Of a stretch of 64,000 nucleotides of DNA, positions 8,750 to 17,718 are shown piece by piece. The stretch covers positions 1 through 64,000 of the forward strand of contig JAJDUH010000025.1 in the NCBI GenBank assembly GCA_022826805.1, written 5' to 3'. Made by a program: the position numbers and the translations under genes. This DNA is from Candidatus Poribacteria bacterium. Lineage in GTDB: Bacteria; Poribacteria; WGA-4E; WGA-3G. The notes under the pieces are model-generated. The model had not been told where the DNA came from, ran no database searches, and was given only the letters and a program-made list of their open reading frames with translations. Numbering within the stretch: the stretch's first letter is position 1; each line of letters begins with the position of its first letter.

Positions 8750-9403
8750 TTACGATGCGGGGATATTTTCTTGGATTCGCCTCTGGATGCCTGCGACAAG
8801 CGTGTGCAAGGCAACAGGATTGTCGTCTTGGAATGGGATAACTAAGTCAGCGTACTGTTTGCAAGGTTCAGTATAGACAGGAAAATTGGGCAAAACATCG
8901 CGTCGGTACCAATTGATACACCATTCCAAGTCGCCTCCGCGTTGCGCGACATCGCGGAGCATCCGGCGTAGAACACGCTCGTGGGGATCTACGTCGAGGA
9001 ACAGTTTGATGTCCATCAAGTCTCGCAAATCTTCACTCCAGTAAATAAGATGTCCCTCCACAATAACGACGTCACTGGATTGGACACTCTCTTTCTCAGC
9101 ATTGCGTTGTGCAGCACGGGTACCAGGGGTAGGTTTTTCAATAGCATCACGATTTCGGAGTTTTTTGATGTCTGCGACGAGGGCATCCCATAGAACAGCG
9201 TCTGGATGATTAGCAGTGATCACACGTTCCCGTTCTACTTCTGAGTATTCCGACCAATCGCGAAAATACGAATCTTGATTCAGCACAACAGGTGCGTATT
9301 CCATGAGTTCTGCCGCCAAAGCACTGGCAAACGTCGTTTTTCCGGAAGCAGATCCGCCCATAATACCGATGGTGATCGGCGTGAAACGTTCTTCTTTTTG
9401 CAT
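8750..9403 (-). CDS. Uridine kinase-like P-loop nucleoside kinase
   Basis: A 217-residue P-loop kinase of the uridine kinase/phosphoribulokinase superfamily. Walker A is GGSASGKTTF near residue 16, NQDSYF follows in the position of the family's DxFY motif, and VVIVEGHLIYW is the Walker B/acceptor region. VLRRMLRDVAQRG resembles the lid. ATG 9403 is chosen because AAGGAG lies 6 bases upstream; an earlier TTG has no such site. Uridine phosphorylation is likely, but the second substrate is inferred from family only. Confidence 0.8.
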   Translation of the reverse strand: MQKEERFTPITIGIMGGSASGKTTFASALAAELMEYAPVVLNQDSYFRDWSEYSEVERERVITANHPDAVLWDALVADIKKLRNRDAIEKPTPGTRAAQRNAEKESVQSSDVVIVEGHLIYWSEDLRDLMDIKLFLDVDPHERVLRRMLRDVAQRGGDLEWCINWYRRDVLPNFPVYTEPCKQYADLVIPFQDDNPVALHTLVAGIQRRIQENIPAS

Positions 9404-9494
9404 AGTCTTCTCCTTTTCGTATATTAGCACACATTCTGTTAAGGGTCAACGTTATTTTTTTTCCTACCCCTATCCTTGATGCCTACAATCAAAC

Positions 9495-9508
9495 GTAGGT
9501 TGGGTTGA
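9495..9508. repeat. GTAGGTTGGGTTGA repeat, single arm
   Basis: The left arm of the GTAGGTTGGGTTGA...AACCCAAC repeat seen complete at 20304-20407 and 38201-38232. No matching right arm follows here, so it is a fragment. Confidence 0.5.
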
Positions 9509-9542
9509 AACCTAATAGCATCCCTATCAAAAGAAATTTGAC

Positions 9543-9571
9543 TTGCATTAAAAAGTGTGTTATTATATAAT
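9543..9571 (+). promoter_or_regulatory. Sigma70-type promoter for the leader peptide and DAHP synthase
   Basis: TTGCAT (9543-9548), a 17-base spacer and a perfect TATAAT (9566-9571). The start point would be near 9578, about 165 bases before the leader peptide and 500 before the DAHP synthase gene. No other gene lies between. Confidence 0.65.
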
Positions 9572-9742
9572 AAAGCGATCATTTCAACAGGAATTGCAGC
9601 GTACATCTCGCAAAATGAGGCACCTTACGAAAAAATATAAACGTTTTCTCGTAAATAGCGTCTTAAATTACAAGAACTTAATAGCATGTTTGCTTTTTGA
9701 TATTGGTGTAAATATCTTATCCCCGAATTTGATAGGAACTTG

Positions 9743-9928
9743 ATGATGCGAACGCTTCAGGTTAATACCACTACAGCACAAATACCCGGGCTACAGATTG
9801 CTTTGACATCTTTATGGATCAACTCTCTCTACGCTTGGACTACTTTTACATCTTTTGTGTTGTTAAATGCCGCACTCGGCTTGTACTTGTACCTATACCT
9901 TTATTTGTACAGCTACGCCAGGTGGTGA
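9743..9928 (+). CDS. Tyrosine-rich leader peptide (putative attenuator peptide)
   Basis: A 61-residue open frame whose end reads LYLYLYLYLYSYARW: six Tyr codons between 9884 and 9916, then Trp, then TGA at 9926-9928. AGGA (9734-9737) lies 5 bases before ATG 9743; ATG 9746 is also possible, and a much shorter form from GTG 9858 cannot be excluded. It is followed at once by paired RNA arms and an intrinsic terminator, then by DAHP synthase, the first enzyme of aromatic amino-acid synthesis. This is the arrangement of classical ribosome-mediated attenuators. Compared with trp or phe leaders it is long. Confidence 0.6.
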   Translation: MMRTLQVNTTTAQIPGLQIALTSLWINSLYAWTTFTSFVLLNAALGLYLYLYLYLYSYARW

Positions 9929-10013
9929 AGCTTCGTAAGCGATGCTATTTTTGACCGATTCCATTATCACCACCCAGCGTTGAATAAAAATTCGATGTTG
10001 GGTAATTTTTTTT
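9921..10013 (+). promoter_or_regulatory. Putative tyrosine attenuator RNA
   Basis: Arm A, GGTGGTGA (9921-9928), overlaps the leader stop codon and pairs perfectly with arm B, TCACCACC (9967-9974). A small GCTT/AAGC hairpin lies inside (9930-9940). An alternative pairing joins CGATGCT (9940-9946) to AGCGTTG (9976-9982) in the left arm of the terminator and would prevent terminator formation. A ribosome stalled on the last Tyr codons would cover arm A and favour this alternative. The switch model is inference; the pairings are visible. Confidence 0.5.
9973..10013 (+). terminator. Intrinsic terminator upstream of DAHP synthase
   Basis: A 13-pair stem (three G-U) between 9973-9985 and 9990-10002 with an AAAA loop, followed by TAA and eight T. 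It stands 61 bases before the DAHP synthase start on the coding strand, where it would act as an attenuator rather than as the end of a protein gene. Confidence 0.75.
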
Positions 10014-10073
10014 AACCAAATTTAATTTGCGACAGAAAATTTGCTATTGAAAAGACGGAGGTAGTTTAAAAGC

Positions 10074-11090
10074 ATGGTTATCGTGACCAAGACCGATGCG
10101 ACACAAGCAGATATTGATGCTGTCGTTAAACGGATCGAAAGTGTTGGGTTGAAAGCGCAAGTCTCAACCGGCGAACGTCACACAGTTATCGGTGTGATAG
10201 GAGATAAAACGTTGCTTGGTGATATTCCAATAGAATCAATGTCCGGTGTTGACAGGACGATGCCAATCACGGCACCGTTCAAGTTGGCGAGCCGCGAGTT
10301 CCGGGAGGAACCAACGGTTGTGGCAGTCAATGGCACAAAGATTGGTGGTCGGCAGGTGCCTGTTATTGCTGGACCTTGCGCCGTGGAAAGCACTGAACAG
10401 ATAGTGACCATCGCTCAGATGGTTCACAAAGCAGGGGCGAGTTTCATCAGGGGCGGTGCCTTTAAGCCAAGAACCGGACCTTACAGTTTCCAAGGCTACG
10501 GTGAAAAAGCACTCAAGATGTTAAAAGATGCAAAAGACGAAACAGGTCTTGGCATCGTCACCGAAGTCATGACGCCACATGAAGTAGAACTCGTCGGGGA
10601 ATATACAGACATGTTCCAACTCGGCACGCGGAACATGACGAATTTCTACCTACTGCGTGAAGTCGGACAGGCAGGGAAGCCCGTTATTCTCAAGCGTGGG
10701 ATGTCCGCGACGATTGAAGAGTGGCTGCTCGCCGCTGAATATATCTTGGCTGAAGGGAATCCCGACGTCATTCTATGTGAGCGTGGGATCCGCACTTTTG
10801 AGACACACACCCGCAACACGCTTGATTTGAACGCAGTTCCTGTCATTCACGAATTGAGCCATCTGCCTATTATTGTCGATCCCAGCCACGGCACAGGGAT
10901 CCGGAGTTTGGTCTGTGATATGACGAAAGCATCCGTAGCTGCGGGCGCAGATGGACTCTTACTTGAGGTACATCACGATCCAGATCATTCGCTGACAGGA
11001 GATGGTGCGCAGTCTCTGTTCCCAGATCAATTTGAGGCACTGATGCAGGAACTGAAACCGATTGCTGTTGCCGTCGGTCGCGAAATGTAA
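10074..11090 (+). CDS. aroF: 3-deoxy-7-phosphoheptulonate (DAHP) synthase, type I-beta with N-terminal regulatory domain
   Basis: A 338-residue enzyme joining phosphoenolpyruvate and erythrose 4-phosphate in the first step of the shikimate pathway. The catalytic barrel shows [30 protein letters not shown] and VDPSHGTG. About 90 residues precede it, beginning [18 protein letters not shown] and resembling the ferredoxin-like domain of Thermotoga-type enzymes, which confers feedback inhibition by tyrosine. GGAGG lies 12 bases before the ATG, slightly far. A Tyr-rich leader peptide and terminator precede the gene. The product is certain; the symbol (aroF versus aroG) is a convention for this class. 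Confidence 0.93.
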   Translation: MVIVTKTDATQADIDAVVKRIESVGLKAQVSTGERHTVIGVIGDKTLLGDIPIESMSGVDRTMPITAPFKLASREFREEPTVVAVNGTKIGGRQVPVIAGPCAVESTEQIVTIAQMVHKAGASFIRGGAFKPRTGPYSFQGYGEKALKMLKDAKDETGLGIVTEVMTPHEVELVGEYTDMFQLGTRNMTNFYLLREVGQAGKPVILKRGMSATIEEWLLAAEYILAEGNPDVILCERGIRTFETHTRNTLDLNAVPVIHELSHLPIIVDPSHGTGIRSLVCDMTKASVAAGADGLLLEVHHDPDHSLTGDGAQSLFPDQFEALMQELKPIAVAVGREM

Positions 11091-11097
11091 GGAATGG

Positions 11098-11235
11098 TTA
11101 TTAGTTATCGGTTATCAGTTTTCAGTTAAGAGTCACGTTGTGGCAGGTACAACAAAAGCAACCGCCACAAGCGGGTAACTGACAACTGAAAGGTTTTTCG
11201 CAGAAAAACCGCACTGACGACTGATAACTAATATT
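11098..11235. repeat. CAGTTATCAGTT-family repeat with variable hairpin (copy 1)
   Basis: Fills the aroF-leuA gap. Outer arms (TTAGTTATCGGTTATCAG... and ...ACTGATAACTAA) are mutually complementary. Near the right arm a perfect 8-bp hairpin, GGTTTTTC/GAAAAACC with loop GCA (11192-11210), is flanked by CTGAAA and GCACTGAC. The same flanks enclose different stems at 12890-12912 and 40967-40985. Confidence 0.7.
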
Positions 11236-11249
11236 GGAGGAAAAGAGCC

Positions 11250-12803
11250 TTGGACGATGAAAAAAATAACCAGCAAAAAGTTTATATTTTTGATACAACG
11301 CTCCGCGATGCAGAACAAACGCCAGGCGCTGCGCTCGGCATCGAGGAAAAGCTGCAGATTGCCAAACACCTCGCCAGATTAAATGTTGATATTATTGAAG
11401 CCGGATTCCCGATTTCGTCACCGGGTGATTTCGACGCTGTCAACAGGATAGCCAACGAAGTAGAAGGACCGGAAATTTGTGCACTCTCTCGTGTCGTGGA
11501 GAAAGACATTACTGCGGCATGGAAAGCCATTGAGGATGCCCCACGCGCCCGTATCCACACTTTCGTCGGAACATCACCAATTCACATGGGACGTATCACA
11601 CGCACTACACCCGCCGATACACTACGGATGGCAACCGAAGCAGTCGCATACGCAAAAAGTTTATGTGAAAACCACCCAGATGCGAATGTCGAGTTCTCAC
11701 CTATGGACGCAGGACGGACGGAATTACCGTTCCTTTATGAAGTCGTTGAAGCGACTATCGCTGCGGGCGCAACTGTCGTCAATATCCCTGAGACCGTTGG
11801 ATGGACAGTCCCAACCGAGTTTGGCGAATTGATTAAAGGCATCATGGAGAATGTACCAAACGTTGGCGATGCTATTATTAGCGTACACTGCCACAACGAC
11901 CTCGGATTAGCCGTCGCAAATAGCCTTATAGCGGTTGAGCAGGGCGCACGGCAGATAGAGTGCACAATCAACGGACTTGGGGAACGCGCAGGGAATACCT
12001 CGCTTGAAGAGGTCGTCATGGCAATCCGAACACGGCGTGATTACTTCAAAGAATATTACACAGAGATTAACGCTAAGGAAATTGTCCCGATTAGCAGGCG
12101 TGTCAGCCGGACGATGGGCATTTCGGTGCAGCCGAACAAAGCGATCGTTGGCGCAAACGCTTTCGCACACAGTTCCGGTATCCATCAAGATGGCATCATT
12201 AAATCGCGCGTAACTTTTGAAATCATCGATCCGAAAGAGATTGGATGGAAAGAGAGTCAACTCATTCTGAGCCCCCGTTCTGGACGCAACGCACTCAGAC
12301 ACCGTCTCAGCGAACTCGGTTATGAGGTAAAACCAGAAGAGTTGGACAAAGTTTATGAACGGTTCCTCCGCGTTGCTGATAAGAAAAAGTCAGTGCAGGA
12401 TGCCGACCTTGAAGCGATTATGAGTGATGAGATTCGTGCAATCCCCGCTGTCTATGAACTTGACTATATTCAGGTCGTGAGTGGAACAAAAATCTCGCCA
12501 ACAACAACGATCGGGATTCGGACGGAAGGTGAAGTCGTTGAAATGGCGTCAACCGGAGATGGACCTGTTGATGCAGCGTTTAAAGCAATTGGTAAAATCG
12601 TTGACATTCAACTGAATCTTATTGACTACCAGATCCGTTCCGTAACCGAAGGTGAAGACGCTATTGGTGAAGTCTCGTTGAAGGTCCAGGACAACGGAAA
12701 CATCATCACAGGCCACGGTGCCAGCACAGATATTATTGAAGCCAGCGCACGCGCCTACATCCATGCAGTTAACAAACTCATTCAGATTCGATCTGAAGGG
12801 TAA
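11250..12803 (+). CDS. leuA: 2-isopropylmalate synthase
   Basis: A 517-residue enzyme condensing 2-oxoisovalerate with acetyl-CoA, committing carbon to leucine. The barrel begins with DTTLRDAEQTPGAAL (metal and substrate binding; most homologues have DGEQ) and includes VHCHNDLGLAVAN and GLGERAGN. AHSSGIHQDGIIK is typical of true LeuA, distinguishing it from homocitrate and citramalate synthases. A C-terminal LeuA regulatory domain (about residues 390-510) should bind leucine. TTG 11250 is chosen because TTGGAGG lies 9 bases upstream; no in-frame ATG is near. It follows aroF on the same strand across a repeat. Confidence 0.93.
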   Translation: MDDEKNNQQKVYIFDTTLRDAEQTPGAALGIEEKLQIAKHLARLNVDIIEAGFPISSPGDFDAVNRIANEVEGPEICALSRVVEKDITAAWKAIEDAPRARIHTFVGTSPIHMGRITRTTPADTLRMATEAVAYAKSLCENHPDANVEFSPMDAGRTELPFLYEVVEATIAAGATVVNIPETVGWTVPTEFGELIKGIMENVPNVGDAIISVHCHNDLGLAVANSLIAVEQGARQIECTINGLGERAGNTSLEEVVMAIRTRRDYFKEYYTEINAKEIVPISRRVSRTMGISVQPNKAIVGANAFAHSSGIHQDGIIKSRVTFEIIDPKEIGWKESQLILSPRSGRNALRHRLSELGYEVKPEELDKVYERFLRVADKKKSVQDADLEAIMSDEIRAIPAVYELDYIQVVSGTKISPTTTIGIRTEGEVVEMASTGDGPVDAAFKAIGKIVDIQLNLIDYQIRSVTEGEDAIGEVSLKVQDNGNIITGHGASTDIIEASARAYIHAVNKLIQIRSEG

Positions 12804-12805
12804 TT

Positions 12806-12936
12806 AATAGTTATCAGTTGTCAGTTATTAGTTGTCAGTTAAAGAGGTTTTTGACTGAATCAGACTGTCTCTTTAACCGACGACCGAAAGGAAATCTGCG
12901 TAGCAGATTTCCGTACTGACAACCGACAACCATTAA
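12806..12936. repeat. CAGTTATCAGTT-family repeat with variable hairpin (copy 2)
   Basis: Lies between the convergent leuA and pepA genes. A perfect 10-bp hairpin, GGAAATCTGC/GCAGATTTCC with loop GTA (12890-12912), sits between GACCGAAA and GTACTGAC. The flanks match copy 1, but the stem sequence is unrelated. Confidence 0.7.
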
Positions 12937-12937
12937 A

Positions 12938-14425
12938 CTACCAATCCTCAACCAACTGTACCAGCAACCGCACACCGTAACCTGATGCCCCTTCTGTGAT
13001 ATACGTAGAGCCTTTCATACCCCAAGCAGTACCAGCAATGTCGAGGTGAACCCACGGATAGCCTTCGGCGAATTTCTTCAAGAACGCACCGCCTGCAATC
13101 GTGCCAGACGTCCCATCACCGATATTTTGTACATCGGCAACCTTACTTTTGACACCTTCGTCATAATCGTCCCAGAGCGGCAATTCCCAAACGCGCTCGT
13201 GCGTTTTTATGGCAGCCGACTTCACCTTTGCCATCAATTCTGGATCCGTAGTCATGGCACCAGCGGCGATATGTCCCAAACAAGTAATCACAGCACCCGT
13301 GAGTGTGGCTAAATCGATAACGCCTTTCGGATTATACTGCGCTGACCAACCGAGGGCATCCGCCAACACCAATCGTCCCTCTGCGTCTGTGTTAAGAATC
13401 TCAATAGTTTTCCCACCGTAGGAAGTGACGACATCGCCGGGCTTAATAGCTGTTCCACTGGGCATATTTTCAGTTGCAGCAATCACACCGATGACACGCA
13501 CATTCGGTTTAAGCTGACCAATGACCTGCATTGCGCCTATAACGGCAGCGGCACCCGACATATCGTGTTTCATCTCGTGCATACCGCCCCCAGATTTGAG
13601 GGAGATGCCGCCTGTATCAAAAGTGATCCCTTTTCCGGCAAGCACAATTGTATCTTGCCCTTCACCATCTGGAACATATTCAAGAATAATAAACCGAGGC
13701 TCTTCAACACTCCCCTGTGCAACGGCGAGAAGGGTTCGGAAACCTTTCGCTTCCAGCGTTGCCTTATCAAAAATTTCACAACCGAGTCCTGTCGCTGCTG
13801 CTACCGCTTCTGCCTTATCAGCAAGCTGTGTCGGTGTGAGATAGTTTCCCGGCTGATTGCTCAGATCACGGGCGAGAAGTGTACCATTGGCTATCACTTC
13901 CCCACGCTGGACAGCGTCTTCTATAGATGGTCGGCTATGCTCGTTTTCAACTAAAAACGTGATGGATTCAATCTGTTTCTTTTCGTTTTCATCACCGGTA
14001 TCGGTTTTATGTTCGTTGAACTGATAGAGCGAAAGTAGACACGCCTCCGTAGCCCCTTGAATCATCTCAGGTGTGGCTTCTACAGGAATTGGGATCGTAG
14101 CGGTTCTTAAGCCCATATCCCGGATCGTCCGCGCAGCATGCCCTGCAGCCTGACGCACTTTCTCGACCGTGAGGTCGTGATATTCACCCAAACCCACCAA
14201 TAGCACACGCGGTGAGCTTATGGCACCATTTGTATACAACCAACTCGTAGTTTTATGTTTCCCCGTGAAATCACCCAAGTTTATAAGTTCGCGAATGCGT
14301 CCACCGAGTGCTTGTTCTATATTTTGGAGAGGGGCACTGTAGAAATCAGGGTTTTCTAACACACCGATGGCAATGACGTCGCTCTGCTCTTGGGCAAAAC
14401 CACCGGTCTTGACAGTAATATTCAT
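12938..14425 (-). CDS. pepA: Cytosol leucyl aminopeptidase (M17)
   Basis: A 495-residue M17 metallopeptidase that removes N-terminal residues from peptides. The two-zinc catalytic C-terminal domain shows GKGITFDTGGISLK, MKHDMSGAAAVIG and the family signature NTDAEGRLVLADAL. The N-terminal domain is the variable M17 type. GGAGG lies 4 bases before the ATG at 14425. In some bacteria PepA also binds DNA; nothing here shows that. It is transcribed apart from leuA, with which it converges. Confidence 0.95.
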   Translation of the reverse strand: MNITVKTGGFAQEQSDVIAIGVLENPDFYSAPLQNIEQALGGRIRELINLGDFTGKHKTTSWLYTNGAISSPRVLLVGLGEYHDLTVEKVRQAAGHAARTIRDMGLRTATIPIPVEATPEMIQGATEACLLSLYQFNEHKTDTGDENEKKQIESITFLVENEHSRPSIEDAVQRGEVIANGTLLARDLSNQPGNYLTPTQLADKAEAVAAATGLGCEIFDKATLEAKGFRTLLAVAQGSVEEPRFIILEYVPDGEGQDTIVLAGKGITFDTGGISLKSGGGMHEMKHDMSGAAAVIGAMQVIGQLKPNVRVIGVIAATENMPSGTAIKPGDVVTSYGGKTIEILNTDAEGRLVLADALGWSAQYNPKGVIDLATLTGAVITCLGHIAAGAMTTDPELMAKVKSAAIKTHERVWELPLWDDYDEGVKSKVADVQNIGDGTSGTIAGGAFLKKFAEGYPWVHLDIAGTAWGMKGSTYITEGASGYGVRLLVQLVEDW

Positions 14426-14469
14426 AATTCCTCCATTTTAGTTATGTGTTTTGCGCATATAATACAATT

Positions 14470-14775
14470 TTAAGTTCGTCGCATTCCTGTCAGAACAACC
14501 AAAGGTTCCTTGCTCGTAACGGTAAGTGAATGGTAGGTATTCGCAGGAACATCTATCCGATCCCCAGCTTCGATAGTCCCTTCTGCATCGGCAACTTTAA
14601 CATTCGCTGTGCCAGACACTACACAGACCACTTCATCTTGGGTGTGAATATAATCAAGATATGCACCACCCGGACGACCACTCCATTCATAAGCATTGAA
14701 TCCTTCAGACTGTAATTGCTGCTTTAAAGCGTCTGTATCCGCATGCTGTTCGGACCAACGCGATTTCCAATCCAT
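14470..14775 (-). CDS. Cupin-domain protein
   Basis: A 101-residue single cupin. Motif 1 is spread over YIHTQDEVVCVVSGTANV and motif 2 over GDRIDVPANTYHSLTV. It lacks the usual HxH pair in motif 1, so metal binding may be weak or different. AAGGAG stands 7 bases upstream of the ATG. It is only 44 bases upstream of pepA on the same strand, so the two may be co-transcribed. The substrate is unknown. It is not a close match of the other cupin at 5998-6303. Confidence 0.75.
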   Translation of the reverse strand: MDWKSRWSEQHADTDALKQQLQSEGFNAYEWSGRPGGAYLDYIHTQDEVVCVVSGTANVKVADAEGTIEAGDRIDVPANTYHSLTVTSKEPLVVLTGMRRT

Positions 14776-14800
14776 GGTATGTCTCCTTGATTTGGTTTAG

Positions 14801-14893
14801 TTATCAGTAACAAACCTCTGTGGATATTACATTATGTTTTTAGTCCCCACACCACTTTTAACCGACAACTGATAACTGAAAACTGACAACCAA
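14801..14893. repeat. CAGTTATCAGTT-family repeat (partial)
   Basis: The ends carry TTATCAGT and the right-arm words GACAACTGATAACTGA and ACTGACAACC, as in the other copies. No clear variable hairpin is present. It occupies the space between fdhA and the cupin gene. Confidence 0.5.
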
Positions 14894-17608
14894 CTAAAGC
14901 GGTTCCAATCGCACCGGACACACTTTCAGTTCAGCAGTGTGAGTAACCGGATCATAGCCAGAACCGGTCAATACGTTGACTGGAACATCGGCGAAACTGA
15001 AACTGGCGAAAACAGTGCCGCGCGGCGAACGATTCGTTGCTTTTACTTTGATAGTAATACTACCACGTGCGCTGCTCATTTTACACCATTCTCCGTCAGC
15101 TAATTTCCATTTCTCAATGTCAACAGGATTGACCTCCAAAGATTCCTCCGGTAAGAGGTAGTCAATTCCTTCTGCTCTGCCTGTTTGCGTTCGAGTGTGA
15201 TAGGATTGCAAACGTCTACCTGTTGTGAGCCATACCGGGAACTTTTCGTCAATCGTTTCAGCAGGATCTCGGTAATGTACATTTGAAAAAATACCGCGTC
15301 CGTTCACAAACGTTTCTTCATGAAGTCGCGGTGTGCCGGGGTGTTCCTTGTGCGGTACGGGCCACTGATACTCACTATGCTCAATACGATCCCAATCCAA
15401 TCCTGCGTAGATAGGCGAAACCCGACAAAGTTCGTTGAAAATCGGTTTTGGGGTGTCAAAGTCAAAGCCTTTAAATCCGAGACGCTGCGCAATTTGACAA
15501 ATAATCCACCAGTCCGATTTTGCTTCACCGAGTGGCGGCACTGCAGCGCGCAACCGTTGGACACGACGTTCTGTATTCGTACACACCCCATCTGTCTCAC
15601 CCCATGCCGTTGCTGGCAGGACAACATCGGCAAGTTCCGCAGTCTCGGTCAGAAATATGTCGATGACGACAAGGTGCTCCAATGAAAGGAGCGCATGCTC
15701 ACAATGCTCCCGATCCGGGTCGGAGAGTAGGGTATTTTCACCATCGATGAGCATTGCATGAAGACTGTCGCCACAAAGTTCTAAGGCAGTCACTTTAGTG
15801 ATACCCTTCTCTAAATCGACTTCTGTGCCGTATTCAGCTTTGAACTTCGCTTGATGTTCTGGATCCGTAACACTTTGGAAACCCGGATAGTTATTCGGCA
15901 ATGCACCGCTATCCCCCGCCCCCTGGATATTATTCTGCCCACGCATCGGGTTAATACCCGTTCCCTCACGTCCGATATTTCCGGTCATCAAGGCAAGATT
16001 GCAGAGACTCTGAACATTCTCAACACCACATATGTGTTCGGTAATCCCTAAGGTGTAGTAGATAGCACTTTTATCGGCACTGCCGTACCACATCGCCGCC
16101 GTTTCAATATCCTTGGCAGGCACACCCGTGATTGTTTCTGCCCATTCTGGTGTCCATTGAGTGATATGCTCAAAGAACGTATCAAACCCTGTGGTGCGGT
16201 CTTTGATGAACGCATCATCAATCAAGCCTTCACGGGCGATGACGTGTGCCATTCCGAGAAGGAGTGCTGTATCCGATCCAACTCGGAGCGGCAAGTAGAG
16301 ATGAGATATCTCCGCTAATCCAATGCGCCTCGGATCCGCGACGATGAGTTTCGCACCGCGGGCAACAGCCCTTTTAAGCCCTGTCGCCGCGACCGGGTGA
16401 CACTCCGTCATGTTCGTACCAATACAGAAGATCACATCCGGTTTCTGCATATCAACGAGCGGGTTAGACATCGCGCCACGCCCGATTGTCGCTGCCAGAC
16501 CGGCAACGGTTGGGGCGTGTCAGGCACGGCTGCAATTGTCGATGTAGTTAGTCCCAAATCCCACACGGATAAACTTCTGCATGAGATACGCAGCTTCACT
16601 CGGTGCTCGTCCAGAAGCAACACCATAAATACTGTGCCTACCGTGCTTAGCGTTGACCTTCCGAAAACCCTCAGCGGCTTTGTCGAGTGCATCATCCCAT
16701 GAGGCTTCGTGAAGTTCACCATCCTCGCCGCGAATAAGCGGTGTTTTCAAGCGATCCGGGTGTTGGACGAAGTCGTAAGCGAACTGTCCTTTAACACAAA
16801 GTGCTCCCTGATTTGCTGGTCCGTCCATCGCTGGATGGATACCAACAATCTTCTCATTTTTTGTCAGAACATCAATGGAACACCCGACACCGCAATACGG
16901 ACAGATTGTTCGCGTTTTTTCAATATCGGGTTCGGTAGGAAGGATTTGTAATCCCGACTCAGCATGCCGTAGCGCCTTCTTGTCGCCGAGTGCTCCGGTT
17001 GGACAGGTCTGAATACACTGTCCGCAGAATGTACAGGCGGAGTCCTTGAGAAGTCCATCGAATTCTGTGGTAATCTGTGTATGGAAGCCACGATTCATGA
17101 CGTTAATGGCGTGGTCGCCTTCTTGTTCAGCACAGACACGGACGCATCGATAGCAAGAAATACAGAGTTCATAATCCCTGAGAATAAACGGATTGTCGTC
17201 GGTTTTGCTGGTCCCAGATTTCGCACCTGCTATACCTGTGCTGCTAATGTTGTACGTGTCGCGGAGGTCAGCAAGTTCACCAGAAGCGTAGCCTCGCAAC
17301 GGCGACACATCAACTTCGCGATTCTCACCGACAACCATCTCAAGCAGCGTTTTCCGGTACGCCTCTATTGTATCCGTTGAGGTACGGACAACCATCCCCG
17401 GTGTGACTTCCGTTGTACAGGATGCTACCGGATTTCGCGCCCCTTCTAATTCAACGATACAAAGGCGACATCCCCCAAAAGGCTCAAGCCTTGGATCATA
17501 GCAGAGCGTTGGAATCTCTTTTTCATGGCGTTGCGCGACTTCAAGGACAGTTTCACCCTCGGAAAAAGTAACTTCAACACCATCAAGCTCCATTTTATGT
17601 TTTTTCAT
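14894..17608 (-). CDS. fdhA: Formate dehydrogenase alpha subunit, selenocysteine-containing
   Basis: One 904-residue molybdo/tungsto-enzyme read through an in-frame TGA (16520-16522) as selenocysteine 363, in the context NCSRA-Sec-HAPTVAGL. This position is Sec or Cys in all formate dehydrogenases of the family and binds the metal. In order: a 2Fe-2S domain (Cys36, 47, 50, 64), two 4Fe-4S clusters (Cys149/152/155/159 and 192/195/198/202), the bis-MGD oxidoreductase domain with its own 4Fe-4S motif (CPYCGVGC, 236-243), then the C-terminal cofactor-binding domain (ANxR-like LTTGRRLQSYHTRT). The architecture is that of soluble NAD(P)-linked enzymes, but no partner diaphorase subunit is encoded nearby. 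AGAGGT precedes the ATG. Standard gene callers would split it in two. Confidence 0.93.
16477..16522 (-). promoter_or_regulatory. Bacterial SECIS element of fdhA
   Basis: Immediately after TGA, CACGCCC (16513-16519) pairs with GGGCGTG (16477-16483 on the other strand) as a 7-bp lower stem. An upper stem TTGCC/GGCAG carries the apical loop GGTCT. Loop sequence and the 18-base distance from TGA match what I recall of the Escherichia coli fdhF SECIS, which SelB recognises. Confidence 0.85.
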
Positions 17609-17718
17609 ACTGTTACCTCTGGACCGTTTGCTGACTTGGCAAATCGCTATTTCATTTCATGCTTTTAGATGCTATATGCGCTATTATTTTCACACACAAA
17701 GTGGCATCTTCCAGTGTT

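Noticed and set aside
9615..9743. A 42-residue frame whose TGA overlaps the start of the Tyr-rich leader peptide
   Set aside because: No ribosome-binding site, no recognisable pattern; the TGATG overlap alone is weak support for coupling.
9921..10013. T-box riboswitch upstream of DAHP synthase
   Set aside because: No T-box consensus (AGGGTGGNACCGCG) or specifier loop is seen; the Tyr-rich frame and terminator fit peptide attenuation better.
14894..16471. A separate molybdopterin oxidoreductase gene beginning MSNPLVDMQK
   Set aside because: It is the second half of fdhA after the selenocysteine codon; there is no ribosome-binding site at this ATG.
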